Source: Gymnogyps californianus (Eukaryota; Chordata; Aves; Accipitriformes; Cathartidae). Taken from it: DNA of 64,000 bases. The first letter of the stretch is position 1. Each line of letters starts with the position of its first letter. The notes beneath the pieces were generated by a model. That model was not told the DNA's origin. It searched no databases and worked only from the letters and a program-made list of their open reading frames with translations. Below, in pieces: positions 37,675-48,316 of this stretch. Location: the NCBI RefSeq assembly GCF_018139145.2, contig NC_059471.1:101992914-102056913 (forward strand), in the 5' to 3' direction. Both the position numbers and the translations under genes were made by a program.

Positions 37675-37935
37675 AGACCAGAACCAAGCCTAGGAAAAAA
37701 GGAAAAAGAAATCCAGAGGCAGACGGCAATGAAACTGAAGCAAAATCAGAAATTGAGGGGAAAACAGAGCAAAAAATAAAAAGAGAAATTAGTGTAAGAG
37801 AAAAAGGAAATGCAGAATCACCAAGCAAGCAAATGAACAATGAACAGATGCGAAGAATGAATTGCTGGACAATGACCAGAAACATATCTGAGAATTGGGA
37901 AAAGAGGCAGAAAAAGGAAAGGAAGGAAGCCAAAA
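37675..37935 (+). repeat. Purine-rich strand-asymmetric tract
   Basis: About 260 bases with very few T and C clusters on the plus strand, rich in aaaag, gaaa and gagg steps. The minus strand is correspondingly pyrimidine-rich and stays open for 88 codons rich in Phe, Leu and Ser, which is a composition effect. Confidence 0.6.
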
Positions 37936-38569
37936 ATCACAAGATCAATGTTTTTATCTTCTTAGTGTTTGTTTGTAATTGTACTGCATGAACCTGATTT
38001 TTTTTTTCTGAACGAGTCAGAAGTCTTGCTGAGAAACTGCAGCCTACCGCTAACAAACACCATGCCTCTCAGAGGTTCTTCTGTTGTTAATCACACATCA
38101 CTACATCCTTTAGTAGTCTTCCCTTGTTCTTTCAGAAATGGTTCATACAGATTTTCCCTCTGCTGTGTGAGAGCTCTCTTTTAGGCATCAGGAGAGGCAG
38201 GGTAAATACAATACAGCTATACTTTTGCACTAACAGAAATAATAAAATGTGTGCAGTAGGCTACTCATGCTGCAATGGAATTAGCTCCTCCCTGTATTCA
38301 GGCTTAAACTACTGAAGCCCTCTGTCCTCTTTAGCAGGACAAGATACACCTCCTGTGACTCTCAAGCTGCAGCTGTAGAAACATAATTACACGCAAAGTA
38401 ACCTATTCTTTTTTTAATTTTAATTCTGTCCATTTGTGTCTGTGTTATTTGTAAAGTAATGCTCCTCACACCATTATATCCTTCCCACTCACATTACAGA
38501 AAGATATCTTTGTTCTCTTCTATGGTTTTCCGCAGGCTGGAAGACTGCTTACCTTCCATATTTAAAAAA

Positions 38570-38599
38570 ACACACATACACACAAAAACACACACACAA
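38570..38599 (+). repeat. Interrupted (CA)n microsatellite
   Basis: CA units interrupted by t and by a short A run, preceded by seven A. Confidence 0.85.
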
Positions 38600-39417
38600 G
38601 CACGGTATGGTGCTTAACTATCATTAGCTTTCCTCAGACCTGCACTAAGCAGATCCACCTTTGCTTTCCACCAGTTTTTTAGACACTTACTTCTACGGGG
38701 ACTCAGCTACCTTTGAGGTGATGAAACACCACTTCAACAGACTATAATTGGTCTTTTTAATAGCTCTTAGCCACAGTTCCTCTGGCTTTTTTTTTTCTTT
38801 GTCAAGTGTTTATACAATAAAACTCATGAGAATACCAAAAAAAAAAAAGTACAGCCTGAAAATCTGTGCAAAACATGCCAGCAAGCTCTGACCTCGTAGC
38901 TACGGCCCAAGGGTTAAGGCAGATGAAGATATCATGTGACAGCGTATTCCTTATCCCCCTGAGGCACAATGTTTGTTTTCGAGCATCTGTCTCTGGACAA
39001 TTGTGTAATACAAGGCAATGAGGTGTCTGCAGGATCCATGTCTCTCAAAGTGAAACTGGAATCCCTCTCCTTACAGCCTTTCTGGGCTTTATCAGGCCAG
39101 GCATTTTAAGTTTCCATTTGCACTGCATGTTACATAGTTCAATACACGATTACAACTGTACTTCTAAGTGACAGGTTAAATTGAGTTCATTATTTTGTGT
39201 AAAAACAAATGATCCTGTATGTTTCCTCCTGGTTTTCCCCCTAGGCACACATAAAAATCTTTATCCTCTTCTAAGGACTTCTCTGACCCTCTGTAAGAGA
39301 TTATGTTTTGCAAACCAATTTTTCAGCTAGGATAATGCAGCTGAAGTTACCCCAGTTAATTTAGCCAGTGCACCTTGTGTCAGGTAGCCTGGCATCAAAC
39401 TGTGACTGGAGGGAACT

Positions 39418-39446
39418 GGGAGGAGGGGAGGGGACCTGGGAGGGGA
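39418..39446 (+). other. G-quadruplex candidate
   Basis: Five runs of three or four G separated by 1-4 bases (ggg, gggg, gggg, ggg, gggg) on the plus strand. This fits the standard four-run, short-loop pattern. No promoter or gene is recognised next to it. Confidence 0.55.
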
Positions 39447-42400
39447 GCCGCTGTGTGGGACAAGTGGTGCAACTCGTACAACCCTACGTGACCAGCTGGC
39501 GCAGGCTCAGGATGCTGCTGGAATGCGTTTGTTCCCTCACGGATAGACGAGGAACAAAATGTACCAGTGATACAGTCTGTGATACGGTAGCATCGGCCTT
39601 GGGAGAAATAATACTCATGAAAAGCACTCACGGTATAAAAGTTGAATTAGGTTTCGGTCCCCAAACAGTGGCCTAGCCAGTGCGTAAATGTAGCATTGAA
39701 AGCACTTTAGGCTCAGCGGCAAGGCAAATCATTCTGACTCAAGTAAGTTCATACAAAGCAAGACTGATACTCATCCCTCATGCAGACTTACACCCATGCC
39801 ACTTTTGTTCACAGCCAGTTCTGTTATTCAGTAGGTATTCAGACAATTCATGGTGCAAGGTGCAAATTGCTTAAATAAAGATGTCACAAAAGTTGCAAAA
39901 CGTGTAGCCTGAGGGCAAAATTCTAACCCCTGACCAAAAAAAAAATTTAATAACGTTCTACTCTTATACAAGAATTAGTTGCTACATTTTTTTCTGAAGC
40001 TAAAATAACCTAGATGGAAACAATCCCCATTTAAAATAATAATCAATGTGGAATGGAAGATGTGAGCTGTATACAGAGCCTTCAATGAAAGCCACGTGGT
40101 GACATAAGTCCAATTTTAGAAGACAGGTCCTATTTCTTCTGTCCTAGAGAGTTCATAAACTCATGCACAGTAGTTAGAAAATGAAGATGATGAAGATCAG
40201 GTTGGCCCAAATTATATATTGTTTAATTTGCCTGTTAATTGGCTAACTCCTTTTGTAACATGACTGCTGTGAAGAATATCACAGTTCTATCAGTTTTATA
40301 TGGTGTAACTATGGAGTTTTTGTAATTATCAAGACCCAGTTTAAAAATATTAAAAAAATGAGCTGACCTTTCAGCACATGAGTGACTTCACTGGAAATTG
40401 TCACGTGCTTAGAGCCAGACATACATGTAGGTATCCTGCTGAACTAGTATTTAGAAGGGTTATTTGCAGTCTACAAGACAAAATAAAGCAGTTATTTCCT
40501 ACCTGTGATGAGTATTAATTAGAATAAACTGAATCAGCTGATTCAATAAAAAATCACATTTTTAAACCTGCTCTTCCCCCACCACCAAAAAATGTTTTAA
40601 AATACTTCTCTGTAATTATTTTTTTATGTGAAGCATTACTGTAAAATATTTTCAAGCAGAGGCTGATGCTGTCTGGCTCATACTCAAAACAATTGAGATA
40701 TTTTGCAAAAACAGGACAAACTTCAAGTTCACGATTTTGCAAATTTCTTGGACTACACTTTTTTTTTCTTAGGGGAGGAAATTCAAGATGTATCTTAAAT
40801 TTACCAAGCCTCCTGTAAATGTCACCCTAGTCTATAAAGTATCATTACATTTTCTTAAAATGATTACAGCTGTAATTTACAGGTAGGAAAAATTATGCTA
40901 GGAACTAGGGATAGGAGAAACACCTTGTAAAGAAGTGTGGTTAATACATAAACCATAAAACACTATGTTTATATCAGGCCCAATTCTAAACTGGTAAATC
41001 ATCTTGGCTGCAATTGCTCTGCTGCAGGTAGTGAATTCTTTTTCTTAATGAGGTTTTTATCCTGGTTTTCTAAGGAAACCAGGCTTATGTATTCACACAA
41101 ACTACCCATTCTCATTGATGCCTTTTGAAGCCGTTGGCCAATTCACAAAACTAGACAGAAGTCTCAAAGATATTAAATTCACGCAGTATTTCATGGAAAT
41201 GGGCAGACTAGTGAAGGAGACACTTAAATTAGTGCAAATTACTACAAGGTATTATTAGACACCAGAGAAACCACACAAAAAAAGATGGCTCAGAGAAAAC
41301 AATTCCTCCTCTGTTTAGTACGTCAAATAACCACTTGTGTCTCTCCACAATTCCTTTTTTTTTTTTACAGAGCAGAAACATTCCCTAATGTCCTTGTACG
41401 TGCCTGTCTTTGAAAAGTACATTACTGTGCTCCACCACCAACGTATCGAAGTTTTTCATTGTTTCTCTTAGAGTGAGAAGGAAATGAAATTATTCCCATT
41501 AGACTGTGCGAGTTGGGTAAATGCTGGGATGGCACAAGCTACGCTCCTCACTAGGCCACGTCCCTGCTGCTTTACAGTCCCACTCTGCTCCTTTCCTTGG
41601 GCTTGCCAAGGTCCCCTGGGCAGGGCAGTGTAATTGTTCAGCATGGATTAGTGTATGAAATCCTGGTTTAAAAAAAAATAGAATCAGGCCTAATTCCAAC
41701 ATCCTTTGAGCTAAAAAGTCCTTGATTAAGGCATGACAGAGTTTAGGCACCTGGCACACTGAAGCCATGCTTGTCATAACGATGGGAATCTTCTCAAGTG
41801 GTGTCTGCCCCAGTGCGAGCTTGTAAGTCTGATGAGCTCTTGACAACAGGTAAACTAACATAAGAGTTTGTGAGCTTATGAGCACAGGAGAGAGTTGCGC
41901 ATCTGCTTTAGTCAGGCTGCTAAGAACAACCAACAGATTCAAGGTCATCGACTCTTAATATTGTTTAATATTGCCTCAGCACAACCTTGAGCTCCTTTGA
42001 CCGGTTACTCCAGTTGCCACTTGGAGTTTCTAGTATTGCTTTTAGTTACTAACGCTTTCGGACAAGAGGCTTCTTGTTATGTTTGGTGAGGTGTCTGTGT
42101 TTATATACTGAGATATTGGTCCCTGACTGGGAGAGAGGATGTTCACCAGATAATAATGACAGCAACAGCAAAAATAACGCTTGCCCTGCAATATCCTTCT
42201 TGAAAACAAAACACAGTATTTACAGGAAAGAGGGAATTATAAGAGAGAGATCATGAAAGACCAGAGGAGAGAGGTTAAGAAAGACCACAGGAGAAGGCTG
42301 TGAGGTTGATGCAGCAAACCAGATGAGGACAAGTATTCCCTTGCTTCAGGCAGAAGGCTGTCAGGAGTTGGGACTCACAGGACAGTGGCCACTTCATAGT

Positions 42401-43570
42401 GGTCATAGGATAGAAGAGTAAAAGATTCAAAAAAGCTTAAAAGCAGGACAGTGCTGGTTGCCTAGAAAGCAAGACTGACTACTAGTCAAGCATGAAATTC
42501 AGTTTTTAGCAAAATGTTACCAAGTGGCTGAAATTTGGGTAAGCAGAACCGCTGTGACCTAAATACAGGGTATGTTCCTGGACCAAAGAAAGGTACAGCC
42601 CTTCATTTCTATGAAGAGATCCTTTATCTGAAGAGACGGCTGGCTTTCATAAGGCTGCTTGTGTAAAATAAGACTGCTCCGGCGTAAGAGTGGGGACCCA
42701 CACTCAGTCCTGCAGATCTCACTGTTCAGACAAGCAAAGCTCTGCTGTCCCATGGATATGTGAAGGAGGATCACTCACATGAATAACGTTGCAGGCTAAG
42801 CTTCCAGGGCTATTCTCTTTGGGTTGTCATGAACTGATGATGCTTAGCAGCAGTTTTATAAAATGAAGTTAACAGAGTTGTTTTTTTTTTTAAAGTGATG
42901 TTGCAATTTCCCCCTTGGACAAATTTAACAAAGAAATATTTCTTAGTGAGACAGTATAATTTCTTGCAAGAATTGTGTTACAGATGAAAAGTCAAGCCCT
43001 ATACGAGGCAGTTGAACTAGTAATTTGCAAAAAATAAGGTTTTGCCCTTTGTTAAGGAGCATAAATTCAAGGACTGGAACTTAATGTACATTCAACTGTA
43101 CATGTATATACAGAATTTTGTAGGAATTTCATCAAGGTACAAAATCAGGCTGGAGACAAGACTAAAAGGAATGTAAGAGTCCCATATTTTCCAGACATTT
43201 GTACCTGGTTAAATAGGCTTATAATTAGCACACTTCCTTAACAAAAATAATCTTACCAGGTTCCCATCACTTTCATCTCAGTTTTTAACTATTGTGATAT
43301 TCCTCTGGGCTATTACATGACATGCCAATAAAAAAGCAGGAGTACAATAGTTTTCTTTGTGTTCTTCTCTCTTAATCTGCAAAACAGATGCAGTGAGTGC
43401 GCTAGCCACTCCAGATTGCTTTCAGCGAAAAACATAACTTTGGCAGGTTAGTACTAGTTAAGGGGCATATGGTTTGCTATTCTCTGTGGAAAGATAGCCA
43501 TAAGTCAGCCAGCAAATTCAAATTCTTATAATTAACAACAGACAAACATTTGGCTAAAAATTCATGAGGG

Positions 43571-43611
43571 CTTTTTTTTTGTTTCTTTGTTTGTTTTGTT
43601 TTGTTTTTGCA
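43571..43611 (+). repeat. T-rich (TTTG)n simple repeat
   Basis: A T9 run followed by ttttg/tttg units. Confidence 0.75.
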
Positions 43612-44929
43612 TGGCCTTCTAACCATTTATCCTTCTCTTTTTTTTTAGAAAAAAAGAAGAAAACCCACACAGCTATGTGATTGATGGAGTAAATTATGTT
43701 GCAATTATCATAACGATGTCCTTGTTATTGTTTCAGAAAAATGTTTGTTTTTTACTACGACCCTCCTCTGATTTGACATGAATTTAAAGACGAAATGAAA
43801 TAAATCTAGATTATTATAAATCATAATTTGGGGACAGTCTTTTTTGACTGAAGCCAAGCTGGCTTGTACTTAGCAAACCAATCAGCAAGAGAGAATAAAA
43901 TACTTGCCTAGCTTGATACGAAGAAGCTGACTTCAGAGGATAGGCCAACTACTGAACTTGTATATACTTTCCATTAGCTTTCAGGGGAATCATGTACGTG
44001 CTTCAAGAGCAGAGTCTGACCTATTGCATTAGGCCTATTAGAGAAATTATGAAGCTTTAAAACTTCACACTGAGAGGGACAAAGCACATCCCTAGCAAGA
44101 AAAACATGACACTTCCTGACCGATATGTCTGTGGCATCGAGGGCTCTGCTTCAGAAAAGCACTTGTGGGTATGGCGTTTTTTTAAGCTGCTACATAAGTC
44201 CAAGCAGAGGTTCAGCAAAGCCCTTGAGCACATGCTCAACTTGACAGGCTTGCCTGCGAGCCTGGCAGAGGCAGGGCACAGAGTATCTAGAAGGCACAGA
44301 GGACTCACTTCTCACTTGCACCACTGCAGCTTCTCTTCAATTAGCAAACGCCAGTCTGCAGCAGAAGAATGATTTTATTATGGGGGAACCTGTGTCTCCA
44401 TGTGCCAGCACCACCTTCCTGACTTTTATGGAGCCGTGAGATTTCTTTTGCTGGGGTCCCCTCATAAGTTTCAAGGCTGGTCAGCACCTAGGGACCTGGG
44501 GCAGCATCGTAGTTTAGGCCCAGCCGGCAACAAAGCACCACATGGCCGCTCTCTCGCTCCTCCTCCCCCCTCAGTGGGATGGGGAGGAGAAAATACAACA
44601 AAAGGCTTGCGAGTCATGACAAGGACAGGGAGGGATCACTCACCAATTATGGTCACAGGCAAAACAGACTCCATTTGGGGAAAAATAAGTCAATTTCATT
44701 TGTTACTAATCAAATCAGTGTAGGATAATGAGAAATAGAACCATATCCTAAAAACACACCTTCCCCCCACCCCTCCCTTCTTCCCAGGCTCAGCTTTGCT
44801 CCCAATTCTTCTACCTTCTCCCCTGCCAGCGGCGCAGGGGGGTGGGAATGAGGGTTGCGGTCACACGTCGTTTCTGCTGCTCCTTCCTCCTCGGGGGGAG
44901 GACTCCTCACACTCTTCCCCTGCTCCAGT

Positions 44930-45183
44930 GTGGGGTCCCTCTCATGGGGGTCAGCCCTCCACGAGCTTCTCCAACGCGAGTCCTTTCCACGGGCTGCAGT
45001 CCTCCACAAACTGCTCCAGCGTGGGCTTTCCCACAGAGTCCCAGCCTTCTCCAGGCCCAGCCACCTGCTCCAGCATGGGTCCTCCACGGGCTGCAGGGGA
45101 ATCTCTGCTCCACCGTTAACCTCCATGGGCTCAGGGGGACAGCCTGCCGTCTCACCACGGGCTGCAGGGGAATCTCTGCTCCA
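44930..45183 (-). repeat. Imperfect tandem repeats inside LTR
   Basis: Repeated ctgctcca, catggg/cgtggg and ccacgggctgcag words recur at roughly 35-70 base spacing. One 29-base segment occurs twice without a difference (45084-45112 and 45155-45183, 71 apart). Confidence 0.75.
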
Positions 45184-45285
45184 GCGCACCTCCTCCCTCT
45201 CCTTCTTCACTGACCTCAGTGTCTGTTTCTCTCACATCCCACTCCTCTCTCAGCTGCAGGTTTTTCAGCAGTCTTTTTCCCCTTC

Positions 45286-45293
45286 TTAAATAT
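45286..45293 (-). promoter_or_regulatory. TATA-like box of solo LTR
   Basis: The minus strand reads atatttaa, about 155 bases downstream of the LTR start, before the repeat region. Confidence 0.4.
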
Positions 45294-45447
45294 GCTATCA
45301 CAGAGGCGCTACCACCGTCGCTGAAGGGCTCGGCCTTGGCCAGAGGCAGGTCCGACTTGGAGCCGGGGAAGCTTCTAGCAGCTTCTCACAGGAGCCACCC
45401 CTGTAGCCCCTCCCCCGCTACCAAAGCCCTGCCACACAAACCCAACA

Positions 45448-46603
45448 CAGGTAGGTGCCGAGGTTCACAACAAGAACCTGCTAACCTAAGCCTGGAAGTT
45501 TCTGCCTGCAGAAAGCCTGCAGATCTCACAAGTTGTCCTCAGGCTCTGTCTGCACTACAGAGACATTGGGCATTAAATGCTCAAGGCCTGCCAGCATGGG
45601 AGGCGAAAGTGAATGTTGCATCAGCAGGAATGGGGACTTACTTGTTCCTGTTCAAGACACCCAGAAGGAGTATGTCTTCCTGTGGGAGAGGGTGGGCAAG
45701 CTCTCGGGCTCTGGGCACGAGGGTTGATCAATCAGACTGGTAGGGACAGGAGAGTCCTGCATCTCCAAGCCAGCTCTTGCTGCTGCCAAGGGGATGAGAT
45801 CCGACATTGCCAGGGGAGGGGTTGGGGGGTCCTCTCCTCTTCTGCCCTCCAGCAGGAATGACCACTCGACATAATCCAGCTCCTACCTCTCCTCCCCAGG
45901 GCTCTGGCACAGGCATAGACAGCAGAGCAATAGCCACTTTGCTGCTTCTCCATGCATCTGGCATCCCAGGTGGCTACCTGCTCCGCTTACTAAATTAACC
46001 CCCACGGAGCTCTGCGTTGACACTGCTGCAGCCCTCTGGTGTCCAGGCAAGTGCCCCAGCGCCTGCTCACCACCCACTGCGGCCACCTGCAGCAGCCCTG
46101 CATGGCGTGCTCTGCTGCAAGCCATCCTCCAATGTCATGCCAGGGCCCACAAGAAGTGTAAGAGTCAGTCTCTCTCCAGGAAAGCATCAGGAGAGGACAG
46201 TGATCTTGGGGTCCTCAGAGAACCCATGCAACTTTGCAGGACACTCAATCTTCTCTTTCTCTCCCAGTTGGACCTCAGGGGCACCTATCTCTCTTTAGGG
46301 GAAGCCACTTCCAGTCCCACAAGGCTGGCACCAAATGAAACTTCCACTGCACACCAGCAGCAGTATGCAGTTGAGTTTCTCCTTTTTTTTGCAAGCCATG
46401 TGCATCCTATATGATTGCATACAGACTAATAAAACAGGAACTGACTGCCACTGAAGCCTCAGAGCTCTGCCACTGTGATAATTATTATTATTACTATTAT
46501 TATTATTAACAAAAATAAATGTCTTTCACAGGCTTTTCTACTCAGAATATTTTAATGATTAATAAAGATTTGGTGCTTAAAAGTACAGTAGAAAACTTGG
46601 AAC
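45448..46603. other. Unique, moderately GC-rich DNA, no gene seen
   Basis: Several short overlapping open stretches on both strands (for example plus 45219-45743, which starts inside the LTR) show no domain and follow from GC-rich composition. An ATT microsatellite lies at 46479-46509. Confidence 0.5.
46479..46509 (+). repeat. (ATT)n microsatellite
   Basis: About ten att units with one interruption (act). Confidence 0.85.
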
Positions 46604-46790
46604 GTGGACGAACCTAAGAAGAGCCCATACCAGCTTAGAGCACATGTCCATCTAGTCCAACACCCTGCATTGGGCAGTGCCCAACAGCATACATCTAGAG
46701 AGAACTACCAGAACAAGGGAAGCATGTGTCTTACCTCCTTGATATGCTCTTCCAGTCTCCAGCAATCTACACCTCCTGAGCTAAAGACAG
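46604..46790 (-). mobile_element. Probable old CR1-like LINE fragment
   Basis: The plus strand carries aagagcccataccagc, gtccatctagtccaacaccctg-like and cagtgcccaacagca words in the order seen in the 3' untranslated part of old CR1-like LINEs read in reverse. Similarity is low and comes from memory, so the boundaries are rough. Confidence 0.4.
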
Positions 46791-47348
46791 AGAGTTAGGT
46801 TGTTTGGTTTTTATTTATTATGGCCGTCAGTGAATTTTTATTTCACTAATTTCTCTCATCACTTCCTAAGGCCCATCAAGGCTGGGAAGTCTTGTGGTGG
46901 CAGGTTTTCTCCATTGCTGCTCATTCTCATCTATGTGGCCTGTTCTCAGCCTTCAGCTCCCACTGTAAGCTGTAGGGCAGACACTTTCTCTTGCTAGGAC
47001 TCCATAGAGACCAGTGTGTCCCACGAATCGGAATAAACTGGCTAATCCAGTATCCTTCCTGCTCAAGGGAGAGTTCTTACTGAGGAACAGCCAGCATAGC
47101 AATTTTACACCAATTTACTGTGTCTTCCCAACTCAACAAGCATGGGGAACTTTGTTCCCATGGCGCCTAATAGCTGAAAATGTTTACAGGGGCCTAACCA
47201 GCCTGTTCCTGATTCCAGGACTGAACATTTCAGAAAAGGGAACAAATCTGCCTTCATCCTCCCATCTTTACACCCTAGATGAGTAAATAAGGAATGACAG
47301 ATAATGAATAGCCAATGTATAATTTGTGCACAGATACCCTTGCTTATG
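46791..47348. other. Unique DNA, no gene seen
   Basis: Lies between two CR1 pieces. No domain-bearing open stretch; some of it may be further decayed CR1. Confidence 0.5.
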
Positions 47349-47372
47349 TACTATTTAATATACTATTTAATA
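47349..47372 (+). repeat. 12-bp tandem duplication at CR1 5' junction
   Basis: tactatttaata occurs twice back to back (47349-47360 and 47361-47372). The second copy is where CR1 coding similarity begins (Leu-Phe-Asn-Ile). Confidence 0.75.
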
Positions 47373-48316
47373 TCATCATTGATGACATAGATAGTGGGAT
47401 TGAGTGCACCCTCAGCCAGTTTGCAGATGACAGCAAGCTGAGTAGTGCAGTTCCCTAGAGGGAAGGGTTGCCATCCAGAGCAACCCTGACAGGCTTGAGG
47501 AGTGGGCCTATGTGAACCTCATGAAGTTCAACAAGGCCAAGTGCAAGGTCCTGCACTTCGGTCAGGGCAATCCCCAGTATCAATACAGACTGGGGGATGA
47601 ATGGATTTGAGAGCAGCCCTGTGGAGAAGGACTTGGTGATACTGGTGGATGAAAAATTGGACATGAGTTGGCAAAGCGTGCTTGCAGCCCAGAAAGTATC
47701 CAGCCAGTCATATCCTGGGCGGCATAAAAAGAAGCGTGACCAGAAGGTCGAGGGAGGTGATTCTCCCCCTCTGCTCCACTCTCATGAGACCCGACCTGGA
47801 GTACTGCATCCAGCTCTGGGGTCCCCAGCACAAGACAGACATGGACCTGTTAGAGTGGTCCAGAGGAGGGCCACAAAAATGGGGGCCTCCCTTTTGGGAA
47901 TGCTGGAACACCTCTCCTGTGAGGACAGGCTGAGAGAGTTGGGGTTGTTCAGCCTGGAGAAGAAAAGGCTCCAGGGAGACATTATTGCAGCGTTTCAATA
48001 TACAAAGAGGGCTTGTAAGAAAGATGGAGAGAGCCTTTTTACTAAGGTCTGTAGTGACAGGACAAGGGGCGATGGTTTTAAACTGAAAGAAGGTAGATTT
48101 AGATTGGACATAAGGAAGAAATTTTTTATGATGAGGGTGGTGAGACACTGGAACAGGTTGCTCGGGGAAGATGTGGGTGCCCCATCATTGGAAGTGTTCA
48201 AAGTCAGCTTGGATGGGGCTTTGAGCAACCTGATCTAGCGAAAGATGTCCCTGCCCATGGCAGGGGGGGTTGGACTAGATGATCTTTGAAGGTCCCTTTC
48301 TATGAGTCTATGTATG
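47361..48316 (+). pseudogene. 5'-truncated CR1 LINE, ORF2 reverse transcriptase C-terminal part
   Basis: CR1 is the main non-LTR retrotransposon of birds; its ORF2 encodes endonuclease and reverse transcriptase that copy its RNA into chromosomal breaks. Here the catalytic Phe-Ala-Asp-Asp box is at 47420-47431, closed by a stop at 47456-47458. Similarity continues in shifting frames to the ORF2 carboxy end, where Trp-Asn-Arg-Leu-Leu and Leu-Asp-Gly-Ala-Leu-Ser-Asn-Leu-Ile end at the stop 48236-48238. The short 3' untranslated part has the usual ggactagatgatctttga block and ends in a degenerate tatgagtctatg repeat at 48301-48316. The endonuclease and most of the RT are missing (typical 5' truncation). 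An open stretch at 47597-48238 includes out-of-frame CR1 at its start and true ORF2 frame at its end. It is not a host gene. Confidence 0.93.

Larger units (their letters stand above)
29077..38569. other. Unique DNA, no gene seen
   Basis: AT-rich overall. It holds an A20 tract (30704-30723), pyrimidine runs at 31441-31467 and 33373-33407 (the latter followed by a short AC run), an AAC run near 34680, and a purine-rich asymmetric tract at 37675-37935. Open stretches such as minus 31753-32157 and plus 33608-34057 show no domains and no splice context. Confidence 0.55.
38600..44504. other. Unique DNA, no gene seen
   Basis: Contains a G-quadruplex candidate (39418-39446), an 8-bp perfect hairpin (41061-41083), T-tracts near 41360 and 42880, and a T/TG-rich run at 43571-43611. 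The open stretch at minus 41499-41948 (149 codons) has no recognisable domain. 40000-41500 is markedly AT-rich. Confidence 0.55.
44505..45447 (-). mobile_element. Solo avian ERVL-type LTR with internal tandem repeats (~943 bp)
   Basis: On the minus strand it starts tgttgggtttgtgtggc at 45447 and runs through a TATA-like box (45286-45292), a long series of imperfect ctgctccagc/ccacggg units, and a U5-like end near 44505. The U5-like end shares the puzzle of agcaccaca- and gagcggc-like words with the 28473-29071 LTR. The layout matches a family I know from many bird genomes. Its last bases read ca-t-c-g on plus where tg is expected, consistent with decay. I see no clean target duplication (left ggcag, right caggt) and no flanking internal sequence, so it is called solo. 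One minus frame is open for 166 codons (45210 to 44710). Confidence 0.78.

Noticed and set aside
41499..41948. 149-codon minus frame
   Set aside because: No recognised domain; hydrophobic start is not followed by a coherent secreted or membrane protein pattern.
44842..45289. Plus-strand frames of 123 and 144 codons
   Set aside because: They are antisense to the solo LTR and derive from its GC-rich repeats.
44500..45452. Target duplication of the solo LTR
   Set aside because: Left ggcag and right caggt do not match as a 5-bp direct repeat; the ends are decayed, so none is claimed.
45219..45743. 174-codon plus frame crossing the LTR edge
   Set aside because: Starts antisense inside the LTR and runs into flanking DNA; no domain or splice support.
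47597..48238. 213-codon plus frame as a host gene
   Set aside because: It lies entirely within the CR1 element and ends with the CR1 ORF2 carboxy terminus.
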